Below the pieces are notes generated by a model. It had not been told where the DNA came from. It did no database searches and saw only the letters and a list, made by a program, of their open reading frames with translations. Below are positions 26,007 through 35,032 of a stretch of 36,326 nt of DNA, piece after piece. Numbering within the stretch: the stretch's first letter is position 1; every line of letters begins with the position of its first letter. The stretch is from an uncultured Collinsella sp. GTDB lineage: Bacteria; Actinomycetota; Coriobacteriia; Coriobacteriales; Coriobacteriaceae. The stretch lies in contig CABUWV010000020.1 in assembly GCA_902495355.1 (NCBI GenBank), forward strand, positions 1 to 36,326, in the 5' to 3' direction. A program made the position numbers and the translations under genes.

Positions 26007-27512
26007 CTATTGAGGAAGCTCGATTTCGGCTTCCGACGGGATGCGGAAGTAGGTCTCGGTCCAGTCGGTGAGTTTGTGCTCGAGCTCGCGGGTGATGGCG
26101 CCGTCGAGCATGCGCCAGGTCCAGTTGCCGCCCAGTGTGGCAGGGGTGTTGATGCGCGCCTCGTTGCCCAAGTTGAGCAGGTCCTGCATGGTGTAGATGC
26201 ACGTGTCGCTCACGCTGGCTGCGATGGTTCGGTTGAGTGCGTCGGTGATAGGCTCGCCGGCCTGCTGATGGGTGTACAGGGCTGCCTGCTCGCGCTGACG
26301 CGGGGTGGCCGTTCCCTCAAACCAGCCGCGCGCCGTCTCGTTGTCGTGGGTGCCCACGTAGGCGACGGTGTTGGCGATGTAGTTATGCGGCAGGTAGTAC
26401 GAGTTGGTGCCCTCAAAGGCAAACTGCAGGATCTTCATGCCGGGGAAGCCCGAGTTGTCGCGCATGTCGATGACGCCGGGGGTGAGGAAGCCCAGGTCCT
26501 CGGCGATGATGGGCAGCGTGCCGAGCTTTTCCTCGAGCGTCTTGAAGAACTTGAGGCCGGGACCCTGCGTCCACGAACCGTAGGACGAATCGGGCGAGGA
26601 GAACGGCACCTCCCAATAGGCCTCGAAGCCGCGGAAGTGATCCAGGCGGATGACGTCGTACATGTCGAGAGCGGCGCGAATGCGGCCCTCCCACCAGGAG
26701 AAGCCGTCGGACTCCATGGCGTCCCAGTCGTAGATGGGGTTGCCCCAGTACTGGCCGGTGGCCGAGAACTGGTCGGGCGGCGTGCCGGCGACGCTCACGG
26801 GATTGCCGGCGGCGTCGATCTTAAAGAGCTCAGGTGTCGCCCACATCTCGACGGAGTCACGCGAGACATAGATGGGCAGGTCGCCGATGATGAGAATGTC
26901 GCGCTCGTTGGCATAGGCCTTGAGGCGGCTCCACTGGCGATCGAAGAAGTACTGCGTCATCTGGTGGTAGAGCATACGCGCCGGATGGTCGGCGCAGACC
27001 TTGGCGGAAGCCTCGCCGCGGGTGCGGAGCTCCGCGGGCCACTCCCAAAACGCCTTGAGACCGCACTCCTCTTTGACGGTCATGAACTCACAGTAGGGGA
27101 TGAGCCAGTCCTCGTTGGCTTGGATAAAGTCATCGAAATCGGCCGGCTTGTCGGCGGCAAAGCGCTCAGCGGCGCGGTCGAGAATCTGACGGCGGCCGCC
27201 AAAGATAGCACCGTAGTCGACATTGCTGGGGTCGGATCCCAGATACACGCCATCGATATCGCGCTGCTCCAGATACCCTGCCTCGATAAGCTCGGCAAAG
27301 TCGATAAAGTTGGGGTTGCCAGCGCGGGCCGAGAACGACTGATAGGGCGAATCGCCATAGCTGGTCGTCGTAAGGGGCAGAATCTGCCAGTAATGTTGTT
27401 TGCACGAGGCGAGAAAATCGACGAAGTCGTAGGCATTCCAGCCAAAGCCGCCGATTCCGTATGGTCCGGGCAGAGATGAGACGGGCATGAGGACGCCGCT
27501 TGCACGCTCCAT
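26007..27512 (-). CDS. malQ: 4-alpha-glucanotransferase (amylomaltase)
   Basis: GH77 enzyme that transfers alpha-1,4-glucan segments and releases glucose, extending short maltodextrins into substrates for GlgP. The 501 residues have the GH77 motifs: DVIRLDHFRGFEAYWEVP with the nucleophile Asp, IAEDLG with the acid/base Glu, and THDNET with the third Asp. It is the short, bacterial single-domain form. ATG 27512 with GGTGAG upstream is preferred over the TTG at 27527. An operator-like palindrome lies just upstream of the -10 box. Confidence 0.96.
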   Translation of the reverse strand: MERASGVLMPVSSLPGPYGIGGFGWNAYDFVDFLASCKQHYWQILPLTTTSYGDSPYQSFSARAGNPNFIDFAELIEAGYLEQRDIDGVYLGSDPSNVDYGAIFGGRRQILDRAAERFAADKPADFDDFIQANEDWLIPYCEFMTVKEECGLKAFWEWPAELRTRGEASAKVCADHPARMLYHQMTQYFFDRQWSRLKAYANERDILIIGDLPIYVSRDSVEMWATPELFKIDAAGNPVSVAGTPPDQFSATGQYWGNPIYDWDAMESDGFSWWEGRIRAALDMYDVIRLDHFRGFEAYWEVPFSSPDSSYGSWTQGPGLKFFKTLEEKLGTLPIIAEDLGFLTPGVIDMRDNSGFPGMKILQFAFEGTNSYYLPHNYIANTVAYVGTHDNETARGWFEGTATPRQREQAALYTHQQAGEPITDALNRTIAASVSDTCIYTMQDLLNLGNEARINTPATLGGNWTWRMLDGAITRELEHKLTDWTETYFRIPSEAEIELPQ

Positions 27513-27597
27513 GAATGCGCTCACCAACCTTCTTGTTGTGGGGTCGGCCTGCCGATGGATGTGCAGTCCGCCTCCGATGTTCTGATCCGATACGCCT

Positions 27598-27627
27598 ATT
27601 GTAAAACATGTTGTTTAAACATGTACA
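27598..27627 (-). promoter_or_regulatory. malQ promoter with overlapping operators
   Basis: On the minus strand a -10 box TACAAT (27598-27603) has TGTACA (27622-27627) 18 bases upstream. Between them lie GTTTAAAC (27613-27620), matching the GntR/HutC pattern, and two ACATGT boxes (27606-27611 and 27619-27624). A protein bound here would block the polymerase. The 11-mer GTTGTTTAAAC also occurs, inverted, in the TreR-like/PTS intergenic region. Confidence 0.65.
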
Positions 27628-27673
27628 GGCAAGATAAAAAAGTTGGTCGATTTTCGGCGAATGGTTACATGCC

Positions 27674-27710
27674 ATGAAAAAGCCCCGACCTCACAACGTG
27701 AGATCGGGGC
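27674..27710 (-). terminator. Terminator of galE
   Basis: On the minus strand GCCCCGATCTCAC/GTGAGGTCGGGGC form a stem followed by TTTTTC. It begins about 20 bases after the galE stop. Confidence 0.92.
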
Positions 27711-27732
27711 AAGAGCGGTATGTAGGTTTTTG

Positions 27733-28794
27733 CTACTCGGCGTCGGCGAAGCCGTTGGGGTTGTGGCTCTGCCAGTTCCAGCTATCGCGGCACATGTCCG
27801 CGATGTCGTACTGGGCCTTCCAGCCCATCATGCGCTCGGCCTTGGAGGCGTCGCACCAGTTGGCAGCGATGTCGCCGGCGCGGCGCTCGCGGATCACGTA
27901 GGGCAGCTCCTTGCCACAAGCCTTGGAGAAGGCGGCGACGACCTCGAGTACCGAGGTGCCGGTGCCGGTGCCCAAGTTAAAGATCTCGACGCCGGTCTTG
28001 CCGTTCATCCAATTAAGGGCAGCAACGTGACCAGAGGCCAGATCGCACACGTGGATGTAGTCGCGCACGCCGGTGCCGTCGGGGGTGGGGTAGTCGTTGC
28101 CAAAGACCTGAACGGCCTCGAGCTTGCCCACGGCGACCTGGGCGACATAGGGCACCAGGTTGTTGGGGATGCCCTTGGGGTCCTCGCCGATCAGGCCCGA
28201 CGGATGAGCGCCGATGGGGTTGAAGTAACGGAGCAGCACGACGTTCCACTCGGGGTCGGCGGTGTGGACGTCCATAAGGATCTGCTCGATCATCCACTTG
28301 GTCCAACCATAGGGGTTGGTCGCGGGCTTCTTAGGATCCTCCTCGGTGACGGGTGGGTTGTCCGGGTCGCCGTAGACGGTCGAGGAGCTCGAGAAGATGA
28401 TGGACTTGCAGCCATGGTTGCGCATGACGTCGATGAGCACCAAGGTGTTCTCGATGTTGTTGTGGTAGTACTCGACGGGCTTGCTCACCGACTCGCCGAC
28501 GGCCTTAAAGCCGGCAAAGTGGATGACGCGGTCGATCTGATGGGTATCGAAGATCTTGTTCATCGCATCGCGGTCGAGCACGTTGGCCTCGTAGAAGGTG
28601 AGGTTCTTGGCGGCCTCGTCGCCCACGATGGTCTTGACGCGGTCGACGGCGACGGCGCTGGAGTTGGAGAGATCATCGACGATGACGACCTGGTAGCCAC
28701 CCTCGAGCAGCTGAACGACGGTGTGCGAGCCGATAAAGCCGGCGCCACCGGTAACGAGGACGCAGGTGTCTTTGGGGTCGAGTGCTTTGGACAT
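27733..28794 (-). CDS. galE: UDP-glucose 4-epimerase
   Basis: Interconverts UDP-glucose and UDP-galactose with NAD. The 353-residue protein has the Rossmann motif GGAGFIGSH near residue 16, the catalytic Ser-rich stretch SSSSTVYG, and YGWTKWMIEQ with the catalytic Tyr and Lys. AGGAG lies a few bases before the ATG. It is on the same strand as malQ but is ended by its own terminator, so it is a separate transcript. It links galactose use with UDP-sugar supply for wall or capsule. Confidence 0.96.
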   Translation of the reverse strand: MSKALDPKDTCVLVTGGAGFIGSHTVVQLLEGGYQVVIVDDLSNSSAVAVDRVKTIVGDEAAKNLTFYEANVLDRDAMNKIFDTHQIDRVIHFAGFKAVGESVSKPVEYYHNNIENTLVLIDVMRNHGCKSIIFSSSSTVYGDPDNPPVTEEDPKKPATNPYGWTKWMIEQILMDVHTADPEWNVVLLRYFNPIGAHPSGLIGEDPKGIPNNLVPYVAQVAVGKLEAVQVFGNDYPTPDGTGVRDYIHVCDLASGHVAALNWMNGKTGVEIFNLGTGTGTSVLEVVAAFSKACGKELPYVIRERRAGDIAANWCDASKAERMMGWKAQYDIADMCRDSWNWQSHNPNGFADAE

Positions 28795-29060
28795 GTAGTC
28801 TCCTATCGAATCAGGAACACTTCTTCAGGGGAGTATAGCGCAGGCAGGGACGCCCAAATCGTGCGCTGTGGGAAAAGCAGAGGATTGTGCTAACGTACTC
28901 ATAGAAGAGCTTGCGTACGCATAACCTGATCTTTGGCATTTGCTTACGGGCCGCTGACCTTGTAGTTTCCTGCCGTTCGTGGAAATCGTTGGGACGCGCC
29001 ATATGTACGCTAATATGTATGAGTTGAGCGACATGTAAATAAACATGTAACGGAGTACAT

Positions 29061-30266
29061 ATGTCACCAAACAGCGATTCCATCCTTTCCCAGGAGCTCT
29101 CGCGCCGCACTGCCCTCAAGGCCCTGTTCGGCGCCGCTTCTGCGGCAGTTCTTTTTGGCCTGCCCGCTCGCGCCCATGCGGCGGAGGCTTCCAAAGAAAC
29201 CACCGATAAACTGAATGCCGCCCAGGCCCAGCTCGACGAGGTTCAGGCCCAGCTCGACAGCATCGCAAATGAGTATGCGGCGCTGGCCAACAAGAATGCC
29301 CAGACCCTCAACGACATCGAGAATGTCCAGGGCAAGATTGACGACACGCAGGCCCAGATCGATGAAAAGAAGGCCGAGCTCAAGAAGAAGCGCAACGACC
29401 TTTCCGATCGCGTGGCCGCCAGCTACAAGTCCGGCGGCACGAACATCCTGTCTTTGCTGCTGGCCTCTGGCTCGTTTGAGGAACTCGTCGCCAACGCGCA
29501 TTACGTTGAGAAGATCAACAAGAGCGACCGCGACGCCATCGAGGACATTCAGACCATCCAGGAAGAGCTCGATTCGCAAAAGACCGAGCTCGAGTCGCAG
29601 AAGGCCGACTTAGAGAAGCTCAAGGACCAGCAGACTGCCCAGATGCAGGACATGCAGGCCAAGCAGCAAGAAGTCCAGACCGTGCTGAACGGTCTTTCCG
29701 ACGACGTCAAGGAGCTCATGGCTCAGCGCGATTCCGAGATCCTCGCTGCCGCCCAGGCTGAGGAGGCCGCTAGGAAGGCTGCCGCTGCCGCGGCTGCCGC
29801 GAACAAGAACAATTCCTACTCGGGTGGTTCGAGCTCGGGTGGTGGATCGTACGCGCCCGGAACTCCGCAGCAGAATGCCGGCTCGGGCAAGCAGCAGGCT
29901 GTCGTCAACGCGTGCTACTCCACGCCTTCGCCGGGTCAGAACTGGTGCGCGGCGTGGGTCACCAATGTCTTCCGTAACGCCGGCGTTGGCTACTTTGGCG
30001 GCAATGCGTGCGACATGTTTAACGCCTGGTGCTATAGCTCCGACCGCTCGGCGCTGCAGGTGGGCATGATCGTGGCCGATTCCTCGCACAGCGGCACCGG
30101 CATGCCGGGTCTGATCTATGGCCACGTGGGCATCTATGTTGGCGGCGGCATCGTTATGAGCAACGAGGGTGCCATTACGTCTAAGTCGCTCGATTCGTTT
30201 ATTAGCTTCTATGGCACTGGCTCTGGCGTGCGTTGGGGCTGGCTTGGCGGTATTGCGCTGTCGTAG
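29061..30266 (+). CDS. Secreted coiled-coil protein with CHAP/NlpC-P60-like cysteine peptidase domain
   Basis: A probable cell-wall hydrolase of 401 residues. A twin-arginine signal is suggested by SRRTALKALFG (R15-R16), a hydrophobic stretch and AHAA near 38-41. Residues about 45-240 form a long coiled coil (many Gln, Glu, Lys, Asp) like PcsB-type proteins. A Ser/Gly linker follows, then residues about 275-401 with C296 in NWCAAWV and H355 in YGHVGIYVG as the likely Cys-His pair. The usual DCSG motif of NlpC/P60 is absent, so CHAP-like is equally possible. GGAG is six bases before the ATG. Upstream are two ACATGT boxes (29031-29036 and 29043-29048). It ends just before a variable-arm element. 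Confidence 0.85.
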   Translation: MSPNSDSILSQELSRRTALKALFGAASAAVLFGLPARAHAAEASKETTDKLNAAQAQLDEVQAQLDSIANEYAALANKNAQTLNDIENVQGKIDDTQAQIDEKKAELKKKRNDLSDRVAASYKSGGTNILSLLLASGSFEELVANAHYVEKINKSDRDAIEDIQTIQEELDSQKTELESQKADLEKLKDQQTAQMQDMQAKQQEVQTVLNGLSDDVKELMAQRDSEILAAAQAEEAARKAAAAAAAANKNNSYSGGSSSGGGSYAPGTPQQNAGSGKQQAVVNACYSTPSPGQNWCAAWVTNVFRNAGVGYFGGNACDMFNAWCYSSDRSALQVGMIVADSSHSGTGMPGLIYGHVGIYVGGGIVMSNEGAITSKSLDSFISFYGTGSGVRWGWLGGIALS

Positions 30267-30275
30267 CTGCGGCTT

Positions 30276-30406
30276 GGTCCGGGACAGTCCGAGAGGCATA
30301 AGGTTGCCTGCTCGGGCAGTCCTGCTCGCACGGAGAGCACATTAAGTGCTCTCCGGCTCGTGCAGAACTCGCGACCAACCTTATGCCTCGCCCCCAGCCC
30401 CGGACC
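30276..30406 (+). repeat. Variable-arm hairpin element, copy 4 (forward)
   Basis: Has the same core as copies 1 and 2: CCTGCTC, CAGTCCTGCTCGC, inner stem CGGAGAGCAC/GTGCTCTCCG around ATTAA, then CGTGCAGAACTCGCGA. The arms are less perfect here: 13 bp next to the core (30294-30306 with 30376-30388) and 8 bp at the ends (GGTCCGGG with CCCGGACC), with mismatches between. It begins 10 bases after the stop of the cysteine-peptidase gene. Confidence 0.9.
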
Positions 30407-30458
30407 TTCCGGGTCCAAGGCGTGACACACCGGACCGGGTTGTCTGAATAAATATGGT

Positions 30459-30485
30459 GAAGGCCCCTTTCGGGGCCTTCTTTTT
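30459..30485 (+). terminator. Terminator between convergent peptidase and murB genes
   Basis: GAAGGCCCC/GGGGCCTTC with loop TTTC is followed by five T on the plus strand. The T run overlaps the murB stop codon region. Confidence 0.9.
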
Positions 30486-31446
30486 ATAAAAATTCGCCTA
30501 CTCGGTGGACTTCGGGTTCTAGGTCTACGTCGAACTGCTCTTTGACTTTGGCTTGGATGTCGCGGATGAGTTCGTCGACGTCGGCGGCGGTGGCGTGGTC
30601 GGCGTTGACGATAAAGCCGCAGTGCTTTTCGCTTACCTGCGCGCCGCCAACGGCGTGTCCTCGCAGGCCGGCATCCATGATGAGCTTGCCGGCAAAGTAG
30701 CCCTCGGGGCGCTTGAAGGTGGAGCCGGCACTCGGCATGTCGAGCGGCTGCTTGTCCTCGCGGCGCTGGCGGTAGTCGTCCATGTCGGCCTTGATCATCG
30801 CGGCGTTGCCCGGTGCGAGGTTGAAGGTGGCAGAAAGAACGATAAAGCCGTCGTCGGCGATGCGACTCTTGCGATAGCCCAGGTTGAGCTCATCGACATC
30901 GAACTCGATGATGTTGCCGCTGCCGCGGGTGCCGTCGTCGAGCATGCGGGCGGGCTTGTAGACGCGCACAGACTCCAGCACGTCTGCCATGCAGGCGCCG
31001 TAGGCGCCGGCGTTCATGTAGCAGGCGCCGCCGACCGATCCGGGGATGCCCGAGATGGGCTCCATGCCGGTGAGACCGGCCTCGGCTGCCGCCGCGGCGA
31101 CATCGGAAAGCAAGGCGCCGGCCGCCGCCGTGACGTGCGTACCGTCGACCGTAATGTCGGAGAGGCCTTCGCCCAACGCCACGACGACGCCGCGGATACC
31201 CTTGTCGCCGACGAGCAGGTCGGAGCCGTTGCCCACGATGGTGAGCGGCAGGTCGCAGCGATAACAGGTGTCGAGCGTGGCGACGAGGCCCTGCTCGGTA
31301 TCGGGCGTGACAAAGACGTCGGCCGGGCCGCCGATCTTAAACGTGGTGTGCTCGCGCATGGGCTCGCTCATCAGCACGTTGTCCTCGCCGGCAACGCCAG
31401 CAAGCGCGCACAGCAGGTCCTCGTTAAAAAAGTCGTTCTCGTGCAT
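30484..31446 (-). CDS. murB: UDP-N-acetylenolpyruvoylglucosamine reductase
   Basis: FAD- and NADPH-dependent enzyme that completes UDP-N-acetylmuramic acid for peptidoglycan. The 320 residues include GNGSDLLV and GIPGSVGGACYMNAGAYG for FAD binding, and PSAGSTFKRP with the catalytic Ser, typical of the type IIb enzyme. ATG 31446 (MHENDFF) has a GGCGGA site; the upstream ATG at 31491 adds a poorly conserved leader. It is convergent with the cysteine peptidase and divergent from the LacI regulator gene. Confidence 0.95.
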   Translation of the reverse strand: MHENDFFNEDLLCALAGVAGEDNVLMSEPMREHTTFKIGGPADVFVTPDTEQGLVATLDTCYRCDLPLTIVGNGSDLLVGDKGIRGVVVALGEGLSDITVDGTHVTAAAGALLSDVAAAAAEAGLTGMEPISGIPGSVGGACYMNAGAYGACMADVLESVRVYKPARMLDDGTRGSGNIIEFDVDELNLGYRKSRIADDGFIVLSATFNLAPGNAAMIKADMDDYRQRREDKQPLDMPSAGSTFKRPEGYFAGKLIMDAGLRGHAVGGAQVSEKHCGFIVNADHATAADVDELIRDIQAKVKEQFDVDLEPEVHRVGEFL

Positions 31447-31629
31447 ACGAATATCCGCCTTTTGGTGGTCGTTGTCATCAATCGATTGCAATATACCCCA
31501 CCCGGACGGATTTGGTGCGCTGGCGGCGATAAAACAGCCGTCTACCGGATTGGTAAAGTGTTTATCACCGAGGTAGAGGGGCGGTCGCTATACTTTCAAG
31601 AGATTGCGCGTAAACCTGGAAGGAGCGAG

Positions 31630-32658
31630 ATGGCCAACAAAGTCACCCTCAAGCAGATTGCCCAGGAGGTGGGGCTTTCCCCCTCGTCGGTCTCGCTTGT
31701 TCTCAATAATCGGCCCTGTCGCATCTCGGAAGAAAACCGCAAGCTCATCAAGGAGGTCGCGGCGCGCAACCATTATGTTCCTAACCAGATCGCGCGTAGC
31801 CTGGTCATGCGCGAGTCGCGCACACTGGGCCTTATCGTCCCTAACATCGAGAGCCGCTTTTTTGCTTCGCTCGCCGGCAGCTTGGAAAAGCGCTGCCGCG
31901 AGGACGGATATGCGCTCTTTATTACCAGCTCGGGTGGAAGTGCCGAGGACGATCTGGAGCTCCTGCGCCAGCTGGTGACGCGCGGCGTCGATGGCGTCTT
32001 TTTGGTGGTAGGCGACGAGTTCTCTGACGACCGCGCCCTGCGCGAAGAGGTCAGCCATCTACCCATCCCGGCGGTAATGGTCGACCGTGCCATTGAGGGG
32101 CTCGAGTGCGACAAGGTGATGTTCGACCACGAGATGGGTGGCTACATGGCCACCCGCTATCTGATCGAGCAGGGCCACCGTCGCATTGCCTGCTTGGTTA
32201 ATGCGCGCCGTTCCAATACGGGTCGTAAGCGTCTTGCCGGCTACGAGCGTGCGCTGCGCGAGGTGGGGCTGCCCATCGATGCGCGTTTGGAGTTTGAGAG
32301 CGAGTACTACATTCCGAGTGCCTACGAGGCCTCGGAGGCGGTGCTCGCAACTGACGCCACCGCCGTGTTCGCAAGCTCGGATAACATTGCCCTCGGTCTG
32401 CTCAAGCGCTTGCACGAGATGGGGAAGAGCATCCCAGGCGATATCTCGGTCGTAAGCTATGACAACTCGGCGGCCGACGTTCTCTTTGAGCCGGCGCTGA
32501 CCGCGATCGAGCAGGATCCTGGTGTCCTTGCGGAGCATGCTTTTGGCTGCATGTCCAAGCGTCTTGCCGGTAGGGGCGGTAGACGTGCCGAAGAGGTCGT
32601 TCTGGAGCCGGCGCTTATCGTTAAGGACAGCGTGCTCGAGCTTACCGAATGTAGCTAA
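31630..32658 (+). CDS. LacI-family transcription regulator
   Basis: A 342-residue regulator. Residues 4-25 are the LacI helix-turn-helix (VTLKQIAQEVGLSPSSVSLVL) with the hinge helix after it (NQIARSLV). The rest is the periplasmic-binding-like sugar domain, with TLGLIVPNIESRFFASL and VSYDNS. AAGGAGCGAG precedes ATG 31630; the much longer open frame upstream runs antisense to murB and is not coding. No sugar genes are adjacent, so it may act at a distance, for example on the maltodextrin genes. The ligand is unknown. Confidence 0.93.
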   Translation: MANKVTLKQIAQEVGLSPSSVSLVLNNRPCRISEENRKLIKEVAARNHYVPNQIARSLVMRESRTLGLIVPNIESRFFASLAGSLEKRCREDGYALFITSSGGSAEDDLELLRQLVTRGVDGVFLVVGDEFSDDRALREEVSHLPIPAVMVDRAIEGLECDKVMFDHEMGGYMATRYLIEQGHRRIACLVNARRSNTGRKRLAGYERALREVGLPIDARLEFESEYYIPSAYEASEAVLATDATAVFASSDNIALGLLKRLHEMGKSIPGDISVVSYDNSAADVLFEPALTAIEQDPGVLAEHAFGCMSKRLAGRGGRRAEEVVLEPALIVKDSVLELTECS

Positions 32659-32846
32659 GCGTACTTGCTTGTTTGCATAGATTGCATGCGGAGTGTCCGC
32701 TATTTGCCGGCAGGCACCCCGGCCCTCGTCCGTGAACTCTTCCGCTGGGCGAGCCATAGACGCCGCGCACCGATAGGGTAAGGCGGCGGCTTGAAATTGG
32801 TGCTATATTCAGCTTGAGTTGTTTAATACTAGTACGGGAGGCTGAT

Positions 32847-33335
32847 ATGGGGCTGTTCAAGAAGAAAAACCCGCAGGATGCCTTTGATCCCGATGTGTTT
32901 ACCATCACGGATACGATTTTGGACCCGCCGCGGTTTACGTTTTTGCCGGCTATCTACCAGGATGCCACGCATCGCAAGTGGGCCGTACATCAGCGCGGCG
33001 GCGAGCCGAAGATTTTTGACTATGCGGACGTGTTGCAGTGCGAAGTGGCCGAGGCGGGCGATCCGGAGGCCGAAGAAGCGGTCTCTAAACAGGAATTTGC
33101 ACAGCGTATCCTGGCAAATCCTGCCAAGGCGGCGAAAATAAACGCTGCCAAGCGTAATATGTGTCTTGGTATGGGCGTTGTTGTGGCGGTTCAGACGGGA
33201 AAAGACGAGGTTTCCAAATTAGAGATTCCCGTTATGACCGACGAAGTCAAACGCGATTCAAGTCTATATAAGTCGTATCGGAATGTCGCCGAGAAGATCA
33301 AGGCCGAATTTGATGCCATGGGAGGGCTGGCCTAA
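32847..33335 (+). CDS. Uncharacterised small cytoplasmic protein
   Basis: I do not recognise a characterised family. The 162 residues begin MGLFKKK, a basic start sometimes seen in membrane-peripheral proteins, and have a beta-rich part (about 20-75) with VHQRGGEPKIFDYADVLQCEVAE, which is like the C-terminal half of proteins annotated DUF4428, but the zinc-ribbon part is missing. The C-terminus is helical and charged. GGGAGG lies before ATG 32847. It sits between a LacI gene and a GntR gene with no visible operon partner. The 188 bases before it hold no clear gene. Confidence 0.7.
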   Translation: MGLFKKKNPQDAFDPDVFTITDTILDPPRFTFLPAIYQDATHRKWAVHQRGGEPKIFDYADVLQCEVAEAGDPEAEEAVSKQEFAQRILANPAKAAKINAAKRNMCLGMGVVVAVQTGKDEVSKLEIPVMTDEVKRDSSLYKSYRNVAEKIKAEFDAMGGLA

Positions 33336-33373
33336 TTTTGGCGGCATACGTTTCTGAATGAGGAGTCTGTGCA

Positions 33374-34141
33374 ATGGCAGGCGAATCTTATGCAATTCCC
33401 CCCAAAGATCGTGCTGTTGAGGGAATTCTTTGGTATATCCAGCACCATCAGCTTGCCGGCGGCGATCGCCTGCCGGCCGAGCGCGTGCTGTGCGAAGAGA
33501 TTGGCGTTTCGCGTACGGCGTTGCGTGCCGGTATCACGCGGCTCATCTCGTGTGGAACGCTCGAGAGCCGTCGCGGATCGGGTACGTATGTGTGTCCTCC
33601 CAAGCCGTTGAACATCTTCCAGGAAACGTATAACTTTTCCGATGCTGTACGGACTGCCGGCCTGCACCCCTCTTCTCGTCTGGTTTCCACCGGGACCATC
33701 GAGGCGGATGAGGCGCTTGCCGACAAGCTTGGGGTGGCTGTAGGCGCTCCCTTGCTCCGCATGCAGCGCGTTCGACTTATTGAGGGCGAGCCGGCGTCAA
33801 TCGAGACCGCTCACGTTAACCTGTCCCTGTGCCCATCGCTTCCCGAACACGATTTTGAGTGTGAGAGCCTTTACGATGTCTTGCTCAAAGAAGGTGGCGT
33901 GCGTGTTGAGCATGGACGTGAGCATATCTCCATCTCGCGTTTGGACGTCGAAGAGGCCGAGCTGCTCCAGCAAGAAGAGGGAACGCCGGTGTTCTATGAG
34001 AGCTCGATCGAATTTGATAAGGACATGCGTTTTGTGGAGCATTGCAAATCGGTGATTTTGCCCACAAAGTTCCGCTTTGCCGATAACGGCGAAGAGAACG
34101 GCATGAGGAGCGTGGCAGGTGAACAATGGCTGAAACAGTAG
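33374..34141 (+). CDS. GntR/UTRA transcription regulator A
   Basis: A 255-residue regulator. Residues about 10-78 are the GntR winged helix (LPAERVLCEEIGVSRTALRAGI ... GSGTYV), and about 95-240 are a UTRA domain (GAPLLRMQRVRLIEGEPASIETAHV). GAGGAG precedes ATG 33374. Its 3' end overlaps the second regulator by 16 bases, implying co-translation. HutC-type proteins in this arrangement usually respond to amino-sugar or sugar-phosphate ligands; the SIS genes downstream fit this. Confidence 0.9.
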   Translation: MAGESYAIPPKDRAVEGILWYIQHHQLAGGDRLPAERVLCEEIGVSRTALRAGITRLISCGTLESRRGSGTYVCPPKPLNIFQETYNFSDAVRTAGLHPSSRLVSTGTIEADEALADKLGVAVGAPLLRMQRVRLIEGEPASIETAHVNLSLCPSLPEHDFECESLYDVLLKEGGVRVEHGREHISISRLDVEEAELLQQEEGTPVFYESSIEFDKDMRFVEHCKSVILPTKFRFADNGEENGMRSVAGEQWLKQ

Positions 34142-34839
34142 ATGCCACCCCGGTTTATATGCGCATTCGACGCCGCATCGAGGAACGTATCGAGCGCGGT
34201 ATATATCCCACGGGTTCCATGATTCCGTCCGAAAAAGACCTCGCCGAGGAATTTGGTACGACACGCTTGACCATCCGAAGCGCTGTCGATGAGCTGGTTC
34301 GGCGCGGGCAGATTCGCCGTGTTCGGGGAAAAGGTGCCTTTGTGGCGCAGAAAGTACCTGCTTTTTTTGAACGCACGGTCGGTTTCCGTGAATCGGTCCG
34401 TGCTTCGGGCGGCGAGCCGTCCGTCCGTATTCTCGCGCGTTCCAAGCGTTATGCGGGGCCATATTACGCCGACCTGTTTGGCATCGCCGAGGACGACCTG
34501 CTCTATTCCGTTCGACGCCTGAACTGCATAAACGGTAGCCCCGTATCGATTGAGACGGCGCTGATTCCCTGCCTGCTGTTCCCAACCATCGAAGATATTG
34601 ACGTGTCGGTCTTCAGTTTGTACGAGACCTATGAGATGCTGGGCCGAAAGCCAGCCATGGCACAGGAAAAGCTCGATATCGAAGCGCTGGGCGCACGAGA
34701 TGCCGGCCTCCTTGGACTGGAACAGGGCGATCTTGTTTTGCTTTTGGAATGCGTGAGCTATGACGCGAGCGGTCAGGCTATCGAGTATGTAAAGTCCTTC
34801 AATCGTGGCGATACGGGCGGCTACACCTATACGTACTAG
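34126..34839 (+). CDS. GntR/UTRA transcription regulator B
   Basis: A 237-residue regulator with a GntR winged helix at about 8-75 (IPSEKDLAEEFGTTRLTIRSAV ... GKGAFV) and a UTRA domain at about 95-232. It starts inside the end of regulator A. The two proteins share layout but only limited sequence, so they are old paralogues rather than a recent duplication. Two co-translated regulators before a sugar-phosphate operon may bind together or sense two ligands. Confidence 0.9.
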   Translation: MAETVDATPVYMRIRRRIEERIERGIYPTGSMIPSEKDLAEEFGTTRLTIRSAVDELVRRGQIRRVRGKGAFVAQKVPAFFERTVGFRESVRASGGEPSVRILARSKRYAGPYYADLFGIAEDDLLYSVRRLNCINGSPVSIETALIPCLLFPTIEDIDVSVFSLYETYEMLGRKPAMAQEKLDIEALGARDAGLLGLEQGDLVLLLECVSYDASGQAIEYVKSFNRGDTGGYTYTY

Positions 34840-34876
34840 CTGGTATTTTGTGAATAACGGCTGGGAAACTAACCAG

Positions 34877-34905
34877 TTTTGATCGTTGGGTCAGCTGTAT
34901 ATACA
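34877..34905 (+). promoter_or_regulatory. Promoter and GntR operator of the SIS operon
   Basis: TTTTGA (34877-34882) and TATACA (34900-34905) are 17 bases apart. The -10 overlaps the perfect palindrome TGTATATACA (34896-34905), which contains GTATATAC and fits the GntR/HutC pattern GTnTAnAC. Downstream, GGTATCAAA occurs twice (about 34964 and 34997) before the SIS start. Confidence 0.65.
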
Positions 34906-35032
34906 ACCTTACAGGGCTCAAAATCGACCGTTCGCCGATGGGGATAAATTAATCGACAAAGAGGTATCAAAAAGCCGTAACCTGTAACTGTGATTGGTAT
35001 CAAATACTAATGATTTGTTACGAGGTGAGACG

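Noticed and set aside
29031..29048. Same operator as malQ (paired ACATGT boxes) before the secreted peptidase gene
   Set aside because: The spacing differs (6 against 7 bases) and ACATGT is itself a short palindrome that arises by chance; recorded only as a weak similarity.
30553..31629. A 701-codon plus-strand frame that would extend the LacI protein upstream
   Set aside because: The extra 359 codons are antisense to murB, and a clear ribosome site and conserved LacI start exist at 31630.
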